Part shown: positions 1 to 7,599 of the stretch, one piece after another
Layout: each line of letters opens with the position of its first letter
How positions within the stretch are numbered: the stretch's first letter is position 1
Assembly (NCBI GenBank): GCA_002483445.1
Contig: DLHY01000066.1
Coordinates: 1 to 23,962, forward strand
DNA from: Blastocatellia bacterium UBA7656
GTDB lineage: Bacteria; Acidobacteriota; Blastocatellia; UBA7656
DNA: 23,962 bases
Direction: 5' to 3'
Made by a program: the position numbers and the translations under genes
Notes under the pieces: generated by a model
The model's input: only the letters and a program-made list of their open reading frames with translations
Database searches by the model: none
Told to the model about the DNA's origin: nothing

Positions 1-165
1 AGGGGTCAGGGGTCGGGGGTCAGTGATGAGAGAGATTACAGCGGTTCATTCACTGTGATTTTTTAAGAAGGACGTCTTGCGCAAGCGTTAGTATGAGGCT
101 CAACAGCCGCCTTCAAAATTGACGATCAACTGACCCCTGACCCCCGATCCCTGGCCCCTGCCTGC
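1..165. repeat. Inverted array of 7-bp repeats (element A), possibly continuing left of the window
   Basis: The left arm has AGGGGTC at 1-7 and 8-14 and GGGGGTC at 15-21. The right arm has the reverse-complement units GACCCCT 132-138, GACCCCC 139-145, GATCCCT 146-152 and GGCCCCT 153-159. Bases 8-24 match the reverse complement of 129-145 at 15 of 17 positions, so a stem could form around a loop of about 100 nt. The left arm is followed by GATGAGAGAGATTA (25-38). The right arm runs up to the stop codon of the minus-strand gene ending at 166. No gene is seen here. The left boundary is unknown because the repeat starts at base 1. Confidence 0.8.
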
Positions 166-870
166 CTACTGAGTTTTCTTTTTGGCTGACCAGTTGCCGC
201 CAATTCCGCCCGCGTCCCATTTGCCGCCCATTTCATTACCCGTCCGCTTGCCGGGAAGCTCGAAGGGGTTTCCCTGAAAGGTCGCCGAAAGAGTCACGTT
301 CTCTCCATCGAATTGAATGCCGGTGATGTTGAGCGGGCCGGCGTCTTTGACTTCAGTGACGAGCTTGTCGCCGTCGCGTTTGATGATGAGCGTGAAGGGG
401 AGCGTACCCTGCCCGTCTGCTGTCACCTGAGCGTCATACGCACCTTCGATTGACGCGCTCGATGAAGCAGCGGATGAAGCCGGAGCCTGCGCGGGGGCGG
501 CGTTCTTCACTGCGCTCCATGTTCCCGAAGCGTCCGATGAGTTCCACTTGCCCGCGAGTTTGGCGCTTTCAAGTTTGCCCGCGATGGTCACTTCCTGCCC
601 GTCGACATCGGCAACGATGTTGACGTTTGTATCGTCTACGGTCACGCTCCTGATCGTCATTTGAATGGGAGCGCCCTTTATCTCGCCCGTCCACTTGTTG
701 CCGTCGCGTTTGAGAACCAATGAAAAGTTGATCGTGCCGATTTGATCGCCTGTGGCTGTGACGGCGAACTCGCCTTCGAGCGGATGCGTTGCCTGCTGCG
801 CCGCAAACCCTGCTGCGGTCAGTGCAGCGATGAAAGTCGTTGCTGCAATCGCTAATTTCAATCTGGCCAT
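166..870 (-). CDS. Secreted protein of two tandem beta-rich repeats, family not recognised
   Basis: The predicted protein has 234 residues. The ATG at 870 is chosen because AAGGAGGAG lies just upstream and because translation then begins with a signal peptide (basic MARLK, hydrophobic core to about residue 22). An upstream in-frame ATG at 1008 would overlap the permease gene and bury the signal peptide. After export the protein is an internal duplication: repeat 1 is about residues 31-122 and repeat 2 about 141-231, joined by an Ala/Ser/Pro-rich linker. Both repeats share the order (L/I)EG-(F/Y), KRDG(N/D)K, a buried valine/leucine strand pattern, and GKW followed by G(T/N)WSA(V/K)K. The alternating hydrophobic pattern suggests a small beta-barrel or lipocalin-like fold, but I do not recognise the family and assign no function. 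Element A directly follows the stop codon. Confidence 0.85.
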   Translation of the reverse strand: MARLKLAIAATTFIAALTAAGFAAQQATHPLEGEFAVTATGDQIGTINFSLVLKRDGNKWTGEIKGAPIQMTIRSVTVDDTNVNIVADVDGQEVTIAGKLESAKLAGKWNSSDASGTWSAVKNAAPAQAPASSAASSSASIEGAYDAQVTADGQGTLPFTLIIKRDGDKLVTEVKDAGPLNITGIQFDGENVTLSATFQGNPFELPGKRTGNEMGGKWDAGGIGGNWSAKKKTQ

Positions 871-956
871 TATCTCCTCCTTGCTGGATTTATGAATTTG
901 TGAAAGGGATTCATTGACGTTGCTGGATACGAACGCGCTGGTCGATAAGTTCGCGT

Positions 957-2063
957 TCACTGCCAGCGGAATATGCGCAAGGCAATAGCGAAACTCGCAA
1001 GCCCCCACGCTGCGAGTATCGCCAACTGCGGCCAGCCTACGGCTATCGCCGCGCCTTCGTTCATCACCAGTCGCAATGAATCATTGAGAGCCGTAAGCGG
1101 CAATGCGCGGATGAAAGGCTGAAGAACGTCGGGGAATCGCGCCGAGGAAAAAAATGTTCCCGAAACGATCCACATCGGAACCATCACCAGATTCATCAAC
1201 CCCGATACGCCTTCGATAGTCTTTGGTCGCGCAGCCACGAGAAGCCCGATGCCGGAAAATGCCAGCCCGCCGATTAGCGAAGTCACGGCAAGCGCCGCGA
1301 AAGACCCATGAACGGCAACATCGAACACGAGCCATCCGAACACTACGACCGCAGCAACATCGAACACGAGGAATCCCAGACGCGAAAACATGAATGAAAG
1401 CAGGAAGTGCGATCTTCTCATCGGCGTGGCCGCGTATCTCTTGAGCAGCTTGTTCGTCCGCGCCTGAACCACCGCAAATCCCAATCCCCACATGCCGCTT
1501 CCCATGAGGTTCAATCCGATCAGCCCCGGAATGAGAAAATCTATGTACCGCGCGCCCGGTTCGGTGAACGTCTCGTCGCGGACCGCGGCAATGTCTTTGC
1601 GGCCAAGCGCGCGTTGAAGGGCGTCTTCAACCTTGAGGCGGGCTATCTGGCTGTCAGGCCGCGTGGGATCGAATCGAAATTGAAAATCCGATGAATCGTC
1701 TCCGGCGACAAGCACGAGCGCGACTTTTCCTATGCGCAATGAATGATGAGCTTCTTCCGGCGTCATCAACTTCACGCTGAGATCGGGCGACTCAGCGAGA
1801 GAGGCTGCGATAGCGGAAGCCGCAGCCGAGCCGCTTTCTATTGCGACAGGGGTTTGGTCAGGCGCGGTGTTGCGAAACGCTATTCCGAGAGCGAAGGCCA
1901 GCAGGACGGGAAACACGAAGACCCAGAAGAGTACCTCCGGCTCGCGGACGAATTCGCGGACGCGGGCCAGAGTAAGCTCCCAGAGCGGATGAAATCGTTC
2001 CTCTTCACCCCGGCGCTCCTTAGCGTCTGCCTCCATCATCACTTCGTCTTCAACTTCAGCCAT
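957..2063 (-). CDS. ABC-2 type transporter permease
   Basis: The protein has 368 residues and is an integral membrane subunit of an ABC-2 type exporter. A first membrane helix lies near residues 42-62 (VLFWVFVFPVLLAFALGIAF). An extracytoplasmic loop of about 100 residues follows, then a block of about five hydrophobic helices from about residue 175 to the C-terminus. This is the usual DrrB/NatB-like arrangement. The ATG at 2063 overlaps the end of the upstream ATPase gene by 8 bp and has GGGAGG about 10 nt upstream, which argues for translational coupling. It is the last gene of the hutU-ATPase-permease run. The substrate cannot be told from the sequence; family members export drugs, lipids or small peptides. 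Confidence 0.93.
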   Translation of the reverse strand: MAEVEDEVMMEADAKERRGEEERFHPLWELTLARVREFVREPEVLFWVFVFPVLLAFALGIAFRNTAPDQTPVAIESGSAAASAIAASLAESPDLSVKLMTPEEAHHSLRIGKVALVLVAGDDSSDFQFRFDPTRPDSQIARLKVEDALQRALGRKDIAAVRDETFTEPGARYIDFLIPGLIGLNLMGSGMWGLGFAVVQARTNKLLKRYAATPMRRSHFLLSFMFSRLGFLVFDVAAVVVFGWLVFDVAVHGSFAALAVTSLIGGLAFSGIGLLVAARPKTIEGVSGLMNLVMVPMWIVSGTFFSSARFPDVLQPFIRALPLTALNDSLRLVMNEGAAIAVGWPQLAILAAWGLASFAIALRIFRWQ

Positions 2064-3003
2064 CGCGCAGCATCCTCCCTGTCAGAGCTACGAAGACATC
2101 TTCGAGCGTGGCCTGATGAGTTGTCAGACTCAAAAGTTCGGCGCGTTGATTTTTTATTTCGGCCATCAGCGCAGTGAGCGCCGCGCCTATCTCGGATACG
2201 CTCAACTGATATCCTCCGTTTCGCTCATGCATCGCCCGCACTCCGGGCAGTGCATCCAGCCCGGACGGATGAAAATTTCCTGCGACCGCAAACTCGATTA
2301 TCTGATCCGCGCCCAGAGACGAAATCAACTCTGCGGGCGTGCCGAGCGCGATAGTCTTTCCGTGATCCATTATGGCCACGCGGTCACACAGTCGCGCGGC
2401 TTCTTCCATGTAATGCGTGGTCAGCAGAATCGTTCCGCCCGAAGCGCGAAACTGAGAGATGATATCCCAGAGCTTCAATCGGGCCTGCGGATCGAGTCCG
2501 GTCGTCGGCTCGTCCAGAAATAAAAGATCGGGATCGCTGACAAGCGCGCAGGCTACGGCGAGCCGCTGACGCTGCCCGCCCGAAAGCTTGCCGACCTGCG
2601 ACCGGCGTTTTTCTTCAAGCTCGACTGTGCCTATGACTTCATCCACGCTGCGACCGCGCTGATAAAAACTGCGAAACAATCGGATGGTTTCTTCGACTGT
2701 GAGCTTTTCCGTAAACTTGGTTTCCTGAAGCTGCGCGCCGAGTCTCTCGCGCAGCGCGTGATCGTCGTGGCCCCAGCGGTGGCCGAGTATCTCGACTTCG
2801 CCTTCGTCGGCCGTGGTCAACCCTTCGAGTATCTCGACCGTAGTGGTTTTGCCTGCGCCGTTCGGCCCGAGCAATCCGAAGCATTCGCCTCTCAGCGCCT
2901 CAAGGTCGAGACCGTTGACTGCCGTAACGTCGCTGTATCGCTTGACCAGTCCACGGCATCGAAGCGCGACGGCGGTGTTTGATTTTGCGTCAGGCTGATT
3001 CAT
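2056..3003 (-). CDS. ABC transporter ATP-binding protein
   Basis: The ATPase partner of the downstream permease has 315 residues from the ATG at 3003, which has AGGAA a few bases upstream. Residues 46-54 form the Walker A loop GPNGAGKTT. LSGGQ is at 140-144, in the signature LSGGQRQRLAVA. Walker B LLFLDEP is at 160-166, followed by a D-loop and the switch histidine in LLTTHYMEEA. The C-terminal extension with TLEDVFVALTGR is typical of DrrA/CcmA-like exporters. Longer in-frame starts exist at 3054 (its ATG overlaps the hutU stop) and at 3117, but they add a basic stretch with no homology to the family core. The gap to hutU is 43 bp and the overlap with the permease is 8 bp, so one transcript is likely. 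Together the two subunits form a complete exporter. Confidence 0.94.
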   Translation of the reverse strand: MNQPDAKSNTAVALRCRGLVKRYSDVTAVNGLDLEALRGECFGLLGPNGAGKTTTVEILEGLTTADEGEVEILGHRWGHDDHALRERLGAQLQETKFTEKLTVEETIRLFRSFYQRGRSVDEVIGTVELEEKRRSQVGKLSGGQRQRLAVACALVSDPDLLFLDEPTTGLDPQARLKLWDIISQFRASGGTILLTTHYMEEAARLCDRVAIMDHGKTIALGTPAELISSLGADQIIEFAVAGNFHPSGLDALPGVRAMHERNGGYQLSVSEIGAALTALMAEIKNQRAELLSLTTHQATLEDVFVALTGRMLRDG

Positions 3004-3046
3004 ACTTTTCCTGTACGGAGGTCGTGATCGAAATAATCGCCAGTCG

Positions 3047-4705
3047 TCACTCATCGCGCATCGGTATGCGGATTCCCTTCTCTTCGGCAGTTCGCTCCGC
3101 TTCCTCGTAGCCCGCATCGACGTGGCGGATGATGCCTGTGCCGGGATCGTTCGTAAGCACGCGATTCAATCTCTTCGCGCCGTCTTCCGTTCCGTCGGCG
3201 ACTGTCACCTGTCCCGCGTGAAGCGAATATCCTATGCCCACGCCGCCGCCGTTATGAATCGAAACCCACGACGCGCCGGACGCGGTGTTCAACAGCGCAT
3301 TGAGCAGCGGCCAGTCTGCAACGGCGTCCGACCCATCGAGCATTCCTTCAGTCTCTCGATAGGGTGAAGCGACTGATCCGGTGTCGAGATGATCGCGCCC
3401 GATTACTATCGGAGCTTCGAGCTTGCCCGTGCGAACCATGTCGTTCATCGCTTCGCCGAATTCCGCTCGCTCGCCATAGCCGAGCCAAAGTATTCGCGCG
3501 GGCAATCCCTGAAACTTCACTCTCTCACGGGCAAGACGCAGCCAGCGTTCAAGCGCAGGGTCGTCGGGGAATAACTCAAGCGCGAGGTTGTCGGTTTTAT
3601 GAATGTCTTCCGCCTTGCCTGAAAGCGCGACCCAGCGGAACGGCCCTCGCCCGTGACAAAACAGCGGGCGAATATACTCAGGCACAAATCCCGGTATCTC
3701 GAATGCGTCTTCAACGCCTGCCTGTCGAGCCTGCGCGCGAATGTTGTTCCCATAATCGAAAGTCACCGCGCCCATTCGCTTGAGATCAAGCATCGCTTGC
3801 ACGTGTACAGCCATCGATTGCATAGAGCGTTGAATGTAATCATCCGGCTTTTCTCTTCTCAACTCTGCGGCTTCTTCCATAGTCATCCCGTTCGGGACAT
3901 AACCGTTCAAAGCGTCGTGCGCGCTCGTCTGATCGGTGAGAATGTCAGGCACGATGCCGCGTCGCCGAAGCTCAGGCAGAACGTCCGCGCAGTTGCCGAT
4001 GAGACCTACTGAGATGGCTTCGCCCTTTGCGCGAGATTCTTCAATCGTTCGCAACGCATCATCGAGACTGTCAGCCCGACGGTCGCAGTAACCTGTCTGG
4101 ATTCGTTTTTCTATTCGCGCCGTGTCGACATCGATTCCGAGGAAGCACGCGCCGTTCATCGTGGCCGCCAGCGGCTGCGCGCCGCCCATCCCGCCCATCC
4201 CGCCTGAGACGACGAGCTTGCCATCCAGAGAGCCTGAAAAATGTTTATCCGCTGCAGCGGCGAAAGTCTCGAACGTACCCTGCACGATTCCCTGACTGCC
4301 GATGTAAATCCACGAGCCTGCCGTCATCTGTCCGTACATCATCAGGCCCGCGCGTTCGAGGCGGTGAAACTCCTGCCAGTTCGACCAGTGACCCACGAGG
4401 TTGGAATTCGCTATCAGCACTCGCGGCGCGTATTCGTGCGTGCGAAATATGCCGACGGGCTTGCCCGATTGCACGAGCAGCGTTTCATCGTTTTCCAGAT
4501 GGCGAAGACTGCGGACTATCGCATCGAACGCCTGCCAGTTGCGGGCCGCTCGCCCCGCGCCGCCGTAGACGATCAGTTCATCAGGACGTTCGGCTACATT
4601 CGAATCGAGGTTGTTCATCAGCATTCGCAGGGCGGCTTCCTGATGCCAGCCCTTGCACGATATTTCGCGCCCGCGCGGCGCGCTTACTTTTCGTGGTTGG
4701 CTCAT
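3047..4705 (-). CDS. hutU: Urocanate hydratase (urocanase), catalytic-cysteine position is leucine
   Basis: Urocanase converts urocanate to 4-imidazolone-5-propionate in histidine degradation, using tightly bound NAD+. The 552 residues are close to the usual length of about 557. Family landmarks are YGGAGRAARNW (47-57), the glycine-rich GGMGGMGGAQPLA (168-180), FCHGRGPFRWVALSG (349-363), IVIGRDHLDTGS (433-444) and a C-terminal LTNDPGTG. The signature FQGLPxRICW reads FQGLPARILW here: residue 406 is leucine (codon CTT, 3488-3490) where Pseudomonas putida urocanase has the essential Cys410. Whether the enzyme is active on urocanate is therefore open. The start ATG has only a weak ribosome site. 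No hutH, hutI or hutG lies in the window. The gene leads an apparent operon with an ABC exporter. Confidence 0.95.
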   Translation of the reverse strand: MSQPRKVSAPRGREISCKGWHQEAALRMLMNNLDSNVAERPDELIVYGGAGRAARNWQAFDAIVRSLRHLENDETLLVQSGKPVGIFRTHEYAPRVLIANSNLVGHWSNWQEFHRLERAGLMMYGQMTAGSWIYIGSQGIVQGTFETFAAAADKHFSGSLDGKLVVSGGMGGMGGAQPLAATMNGACFLGIDVDTARIEKRIQTGYCDRRADSLDDALRTIEESRAKGEAISVGLIGNCADVLPELRRRGIVPDILTDQTSAHDALNGYVPNGMTMEEAAELRREKPDDYIQRSMQSMAVHVQAMLDLKRMGAVTFDYGNNIRAQARQAGVEDAFEIPGFVPEYIRPLFCHGRGPFRWVALSGKAEDIHKTDNLALELFPDDPALERWLRLARERVKFQGLPARILWLGYGERAEFGEAMNDMVRTGKLEAPIVIGRDHLDTGSVASPYRETEGMLDGSDAVADWPLLNALLNTASGASWVSIHNGGGVGIGYSLHAGQVTVADGTEDGAKRLNRVLTNDPGTGIIRHVDAGYEEAERTAEEKGIRIPMRDE

Positions 4706-4710
4706 AATGT

Positions 4711-4737
4711 CAATCTCAAGTTTCCAATCTCAGATTT
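4711..4737. repeat. Short direct repeat with 7-bp periodicity in the hutU leader
   Basis: Read on the minus strand, AAATCTGAGATTG is followed 14 bp later by the near-identical AAACTTGAGATTG, so TGAGATT recurs at a spacing of two 7-bp units. It ends just before the hutU start codon. It resembles heptamer-type tandem repeats but is short and degenerate, so it could also be chance or a regulatory direct repeat. Confidence 0.45.
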
Positions 4738-4746
4738 GAAAGCGCG

Positions 4747-4755
4747 ATTTTAGCA
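4747..4755 (-). promoter_or_regulatory. Candidate extended -10 promoter element for hutU
   Basis: On the minus strand TGCTAAAAT gives an extended -10 (TG-N-TAAAAT) about 40 nt upstream of the hutU ATG. No good -35 is visible at the matching distance. The thioesterase gene at 14570 is preceded by a very similar TGATAAAAT. Confidence 0.35.
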
Positions 4756-4943
4756 CATCCCCGTTTGCGCGAAGAAACCGCCGCTTCGAAATCCGACGAT
4801 GGCGCAGCGCGTGTGGCCGCAACCAAACGACGCGGCGAGAAAAAATCCTGCCGGAAAAACAAGAAGTTGCGGATTTGTTTCACAAAGCAACATATCTGTC
4901 TATTGAAGAGGCATTTCTGCCCGTAAATGCCCCAAGCGGGGAA
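4756..4943. other. Intergenic stretch between divergent hutU and the small membrane protein gene
   Basis: The whole gap between the two genes is 353 bp (4706-5058). Apart from the direct repeat, the candidate hutU -10 and the plus-strand promoter listed separately, I see only a small hairpin with CCCC/GGGG arms around 4930-4940 and no convincing coding sequence on either strand. Confidence 0.5.
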
Positions 4944-4972
4944 TTGATTAGCGCGTTTTAATTCAGTATGCT
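4944..4972 (+). promoter_or_regulatory. Candidate sigma-70 promoter for the small membrane protein gene
   Basis: TTGATT at 4944-4949 and TATGCT at 4967-4972 are separated by exactly 17 bp. The start codon lies about 86 bp downstream, which would leave a leader of roughly 80 nt. Confidence 0.45.
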
Positions 4973-5058
4973 TTCAGGGTTGCTGTCTGACGAGAATGAA
5001 TTTTTGGGACCCCCATCCCGGCTGTCTCGTTTAAGGCATTGAGCAGAAGAGGTTAATT

Positions 5059-5382
5059 ATGATTAGAACCCAGGTGTCTTTTCATGACCGCAGGCTGTTT
5101 TTGTATGTGGTCACAGGTCTTATCCTTTGCGCTTATGATGCCGTAGCCACCATGCAGCACATCGGGCGAGGAGTTGCCACAGAAGGCAATCCGTTGATGG
5201 AGAGCCTGATCGAAGTAAACGCTGTGGTATTTTTCCTTGTGAAGATGTCGCTCACCGCGATGGGACTTTTAATCTGCTACGGATTCTCGCACCTGCGCAC
5301 GGCAAGGTTCGGGCTTCATCTCGCTGTCGGCGTCTATTCGATACTGACCATCTATCACATTTTGATTCTTTTGTTCGGCTGA
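5059..5382 (+). CDS. Small integral membrane protein, DUF5658-like
   Basis: This 107-residue protein is mostly membrane-embedded. Hydrophobic helices lie near residues 13-33, 52-75 and 84-106. Between helices 1 and 2, a polar stretch ends in EGNPLMESLIE, and helix 2 starts with a lysine-containing FFLVKMSLTA segment. The D/E-x-NPLM pattern followed by LVK is what I know from DUF5658-type proteins, whose role is unknown. The ATG has AGAGG about 7 nt upstream. A possible promoter lies 5' and a strong hairpin terminator follows 26 bp after the stop, so the gene is probably monocistronic. The next gene is convergent. I infer no specific function. Confidence 0.82.
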   Translation: MIRTQVSFHDRRLFLYVVTGLILCAYDAVATMQHIGRGVATEGNPLMESLIEVNAVVFFLVKMSLTAMGLLICYGFSHLRTARFGLHLAVGVYSILTIYHILILLFG

Positions 5383-5407
5383 CCCTTCTGTCAAAGTAGC
5401 AACCACA

Positions 5408-5440
5408 AAAGGCCCGACAAGCTCTCTGTCGGGCCTTTTT
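5408..5440. terminator. Bidirectional rho-independent terminator
   Basis: A perfect 12-bp stem (AAAGGCCCGACA at 5408-5419, TGTCGGGCCTTT at 5427-5438) has a 7-nt loop. It is followed by T residues on the plus strand and has an A run before it that becomes a T run on the minus strand. It lies between the convergent ends at 5382 and 5445, so it can end both transcripts. Confidence 0.93.
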
Positions 5441-5444
5441 CTAT

Positions 5445-6749
5445 TCACACATCGCGGGCCAGTCGAATGCCGCTGAACTGCCATCGCGCAGTAGGAGGGA
5501 AGAAATTTCTGTAGCTCGCTCTTATATGCGAGCGAGGAGTCGCGCACGACCCGCCGCGCAACACCATCTGATTGCACATGAATTTTCCGTTGTACTCTCC
5601 GAGCGCGCCCGCCGGAGGGCGAAATCCCGGATAAGGAGTGTAAGGACTTGCCGTCCATTCCCACACGTCTCCGAAAAGTTGCGCTGCTTGATCCATAGCT
5701 TTTTGCTGGGGCGCGGGATGAAGCAAACCGTCTTCGACAAAGTTTCCTTCGATCTTCACCTTCTCTGCTGCGGCTTCCCACTCCATTTCCGTCGCGAGCC
5801 TCGCCTCGCGCCAGCGCGCAAAGGCATCGGCTTCGTAATAACTCACATGGCAGACTGGCTCATTTGCATCGATCTCCCTCCGTCCGGAAAGCGTGTGGGC
5901 AAACCAGCGGTCGCCCTCGCGCTTCCAGTAAAGAGGCGCGCTCCATCCGAAATCCTTCACCGCGTACCATCCGTCCGAAAGCCACAACTCAGGCCGCCGG
6001 TATCCGTCGGCTTCGATGAACTCGATGAATTCGCCATTGGTCGCGGCGCGCGAAGCTATCTCGAACGGGTGAACGAAAACGCGATGACGCGGCTGCTCGT
6101 TATCGAATGCGAAATCAGCGCCTTCGTGGCCGATCCATTTCAAACCATCTTCGAATCTGTGCCATCCGAGCGGCTCAGTCTTCGATGAAGCGGGCGCGGA
6201 GTAAGGGCGATATGCCGGATGCGAAGGGTTGAATGAAAACAGATGTTTGATGTCAGTGAGCATCAACTCCTGATGCTGCTGTTCGTGATTAAGACCGACT
6301 TCCAGAATATCGGACAGGGCTTTTGTGAAAAGTCTCTCGTCTTCGACGACACGAAGCATGTGACGGTCGACGTGCTGGCGATAGGCAAAGACTTCATCGA
6401 GAGAAGGTCTCGAAAGCAGTCCGCGTTGCGGGCGCGAGTATTGATCGCCGACGGTCTGGTAATAAGAATTGAACAGAACGCGAAACTGTGGATTGAAATG
6501 AGCATAGCCGGGCAGATTGGCTTCGAGTATGAAGGTTTCGAAAAACCAGCTTGTGTGCGCCAGGTGCCATTTCGTCGGACTGCAATCGGGCATCGACTGC
6601 ACAGCGCAGTCTTCCGGTGACAGCGTTTCGCAAAGCGCGAGGGTCGTCTCTCTGATCTGGTGGTAGCGCGATAGCTGATCGCGGCGGATTTCAGCCATAT
6701 CCGGCACCGCGATTTGAGCCTGAACATATCGGGAAAACGGCGTCGACAT
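5445..6749 (-). CDS. egtB: Ergothioneine biosynthesis sulfoxide synthase EgtB, Chloracidobacterium-like type
   Basis: EgtB is a non-heme iron enzyme that joins hercynine (trimethylhistidine) to a thiol donor with O2, forming the sulfoxide precursor of ergothioneine. The 434 residues show an N-terminal DinB-like domain (about 20-180) and a C-terminal formylglycine-generating-enzyme-like domain (about 195-434; WEWTASPY and VLRGGSC). Probable iron ligands are His65 (WHLAH) and His155/His159 (NHEQQHQE). Tyr96-Tyr97 in FNSYYQTVG match the Tyr pair known from the EgtB of Chloracidobacterium thermophilum, a type that uses cysteine rather than gamma-glutamylcysteine; the assignment to that type is inferred from this match. 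AAGGAA precedes the ATG at 6749. The methyltransferase EgtD and the lyase EgtE are not in the window, so the pathway must be completed elsewhere. Confidence 0.93.
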   Translation of the reverse strand: MSTPFSRYVQAQIAVPDMAEIRRDQLSRYHQIRETTLALCETLSPEDCAVQSMPDCSPTKWHLAHTSWFFETFILEANLPGYAHFNPQFRVLFNSYYQTVGDQYSRPQRGLLSRPSLDEVFAYRQHVDRHMLRVVEDERLFTKALSDILEVGLNHEQQHQELMLTDIKHLFSFNPSHPAYRPYSAPASSKTEPLGWHRFEDGLKWIGHEGADFAFDNEQPRHRVFVHPFEIASRAATNGEFIEFIEADGYRRPELWLSDGWYAVKDFGWSAPLYWKREGDRWFAHTLSGRREIDANEPVCHVSYYEADAFARWREARLATEMEWEAAAEKVKIEGNFVEDGLLHPAPQQKAMDQAAQLFGDVWEWTASPYTPYPGFRPPAGALGEYNGKFMCNQMVLRGGSCATPRSHIRASYRNFFPPTARWQFSGIRLARDV

Positions 6750-7122
6750 CGAGAATTCCTTTCCGGGTTTGCGCTCTCATAAAAGAGGCGGGTCATTGAT
6801 CAATGGGGAGGGTTTCCGATTCACGTCGATAACTGTAATGACAAAACTTCGCGCCTGCAATATTGGAAGGCAGGCGAACGCAGGAATGCGATGCGAGAGA
6901 TTACCCGACGAGTCGAAGAATTTCATTCGACACACGTCTGGCAAAGGCAGTTCTGCGGCTGGCGCATGTGATGGTACTTCTGCCTCACTGGCGGGTACAG
7001 TGGGCTTCACTGTTCAGCCTCTGCGCAGGAGGCAGCGAATACATACTCTTTTCCTTCATCCAGCGCCATCGCGCCGACCCTGGGATACGGACGCCAGGTG
7101 CGCAAAACGACCTGTTACTCGG
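6750..7122. other. Intergenic region without a supported gene
   Basis: This 373-bp stretch lies between egtB and the DinB-family gene. It contains one small inverted repeat (CGCCTGC at 6852-6858, GCAGGCG at 6870-6876, 11-nt loop). The open frames crossing it run into the neighbours and show no family features. The egtB promoter should lie at its left end, but no clear one is seen. Confidence 0.6.
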
Positions 7123-7599
7123 TTAATCGACCGGCGGCGCGTTATGCATTCTCTTCAACAGCATGAGTTGCCCGGCGTGATAGACGCTGTGACGCACTGC
7201 GCCGCGCAGCATGAACCTTATCGAGTAATCCGTCCCGGCGGCTGTCTCCTCCAGCCGTTCGCCCGTAATATTTGAAATTGCGTGGATGAATTTTTCGTGC
7301 GAATCGTTGAGATGCGCGAGAGCCTGTCTCCACGCCTCTTCGTTTGCATCTGTGACGGGCGGGAAGTCGTCTTCTTCCGACACCTGAGCAGGATGGCCTT
7401 CGAGTCTGCGGGTGAATGCGTTTTCCCAGACGGCTATATGCGACACCATCTCCCATATACTGTGCGCGGATGGGATAGGTTTCGCCGCTGCCTGTTCGGC
7501 AGAAATATCCGAGAGTATTTCGCCGAGCGACGGGCCGTGCCATGCATCGCCGTCGTGTATCCTCTTCAATTCGTCAATGATTGCTTCGATCTCCGACAT
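7123..7599 (-). CDS. DinB-family four-helix protein
   Basis: The protein has 158 residues, normal for the DinB/YfiT-like superfamily of metal-binding four-helix bundles, which includes thiol transferases and hydrolases. The likely metal triad is His54 (SIWEMVSHIAVWE) plus His137 and His141 (VRHSVYHAGQL), the characteristic placement at the ends of helices 2 and 4. AAGGAGG stands 8 nt before the ATG, so the start is secure. It is on the same strand as egtB, but the 373-bp gap argues against one operon. The substrate cannot be inferred. The same fold also forms the N-terminal half of EgtB, but a functional link is only a guess. Confidence 0.9.
   Translation of the reverse strand: MSEIEAIIDELKRIHDGDAWHGPSLGEILSDISAEQAAAKPIPSAHSIWEMVSHIAVWENAFTRRLEGHPAQVSEEDDFPPVTDANEEAWRQALAHLNDSHEKFIHAISNITGERLEETAAGTDYSIRFMLRGAVRHSVYHAGQLMLLKRMHNAPPVD

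Noticed and set aside
3047..3117. Longer ATPase start overlapping the end of hutU
   Set aside because: The added N-terminus is basic and unlike the family, while the ATG at 3003 has a good ribosome site and begins shortly before the conserved core.
4929..4941. CCCC/GGGG mini-hairpin upstream of the small membrane protein gene as a terminator or riboswitch
   Set aside because: A four-base stem without a T run is too weak to support either.
6769..7275. A plus-strand 168-codon open frame in the egtB-DinB gap
   Set aside because: It overlaps the well-supported DinB-family gene on the other strand, has no ribosome site and no recognisable composition of a protein.
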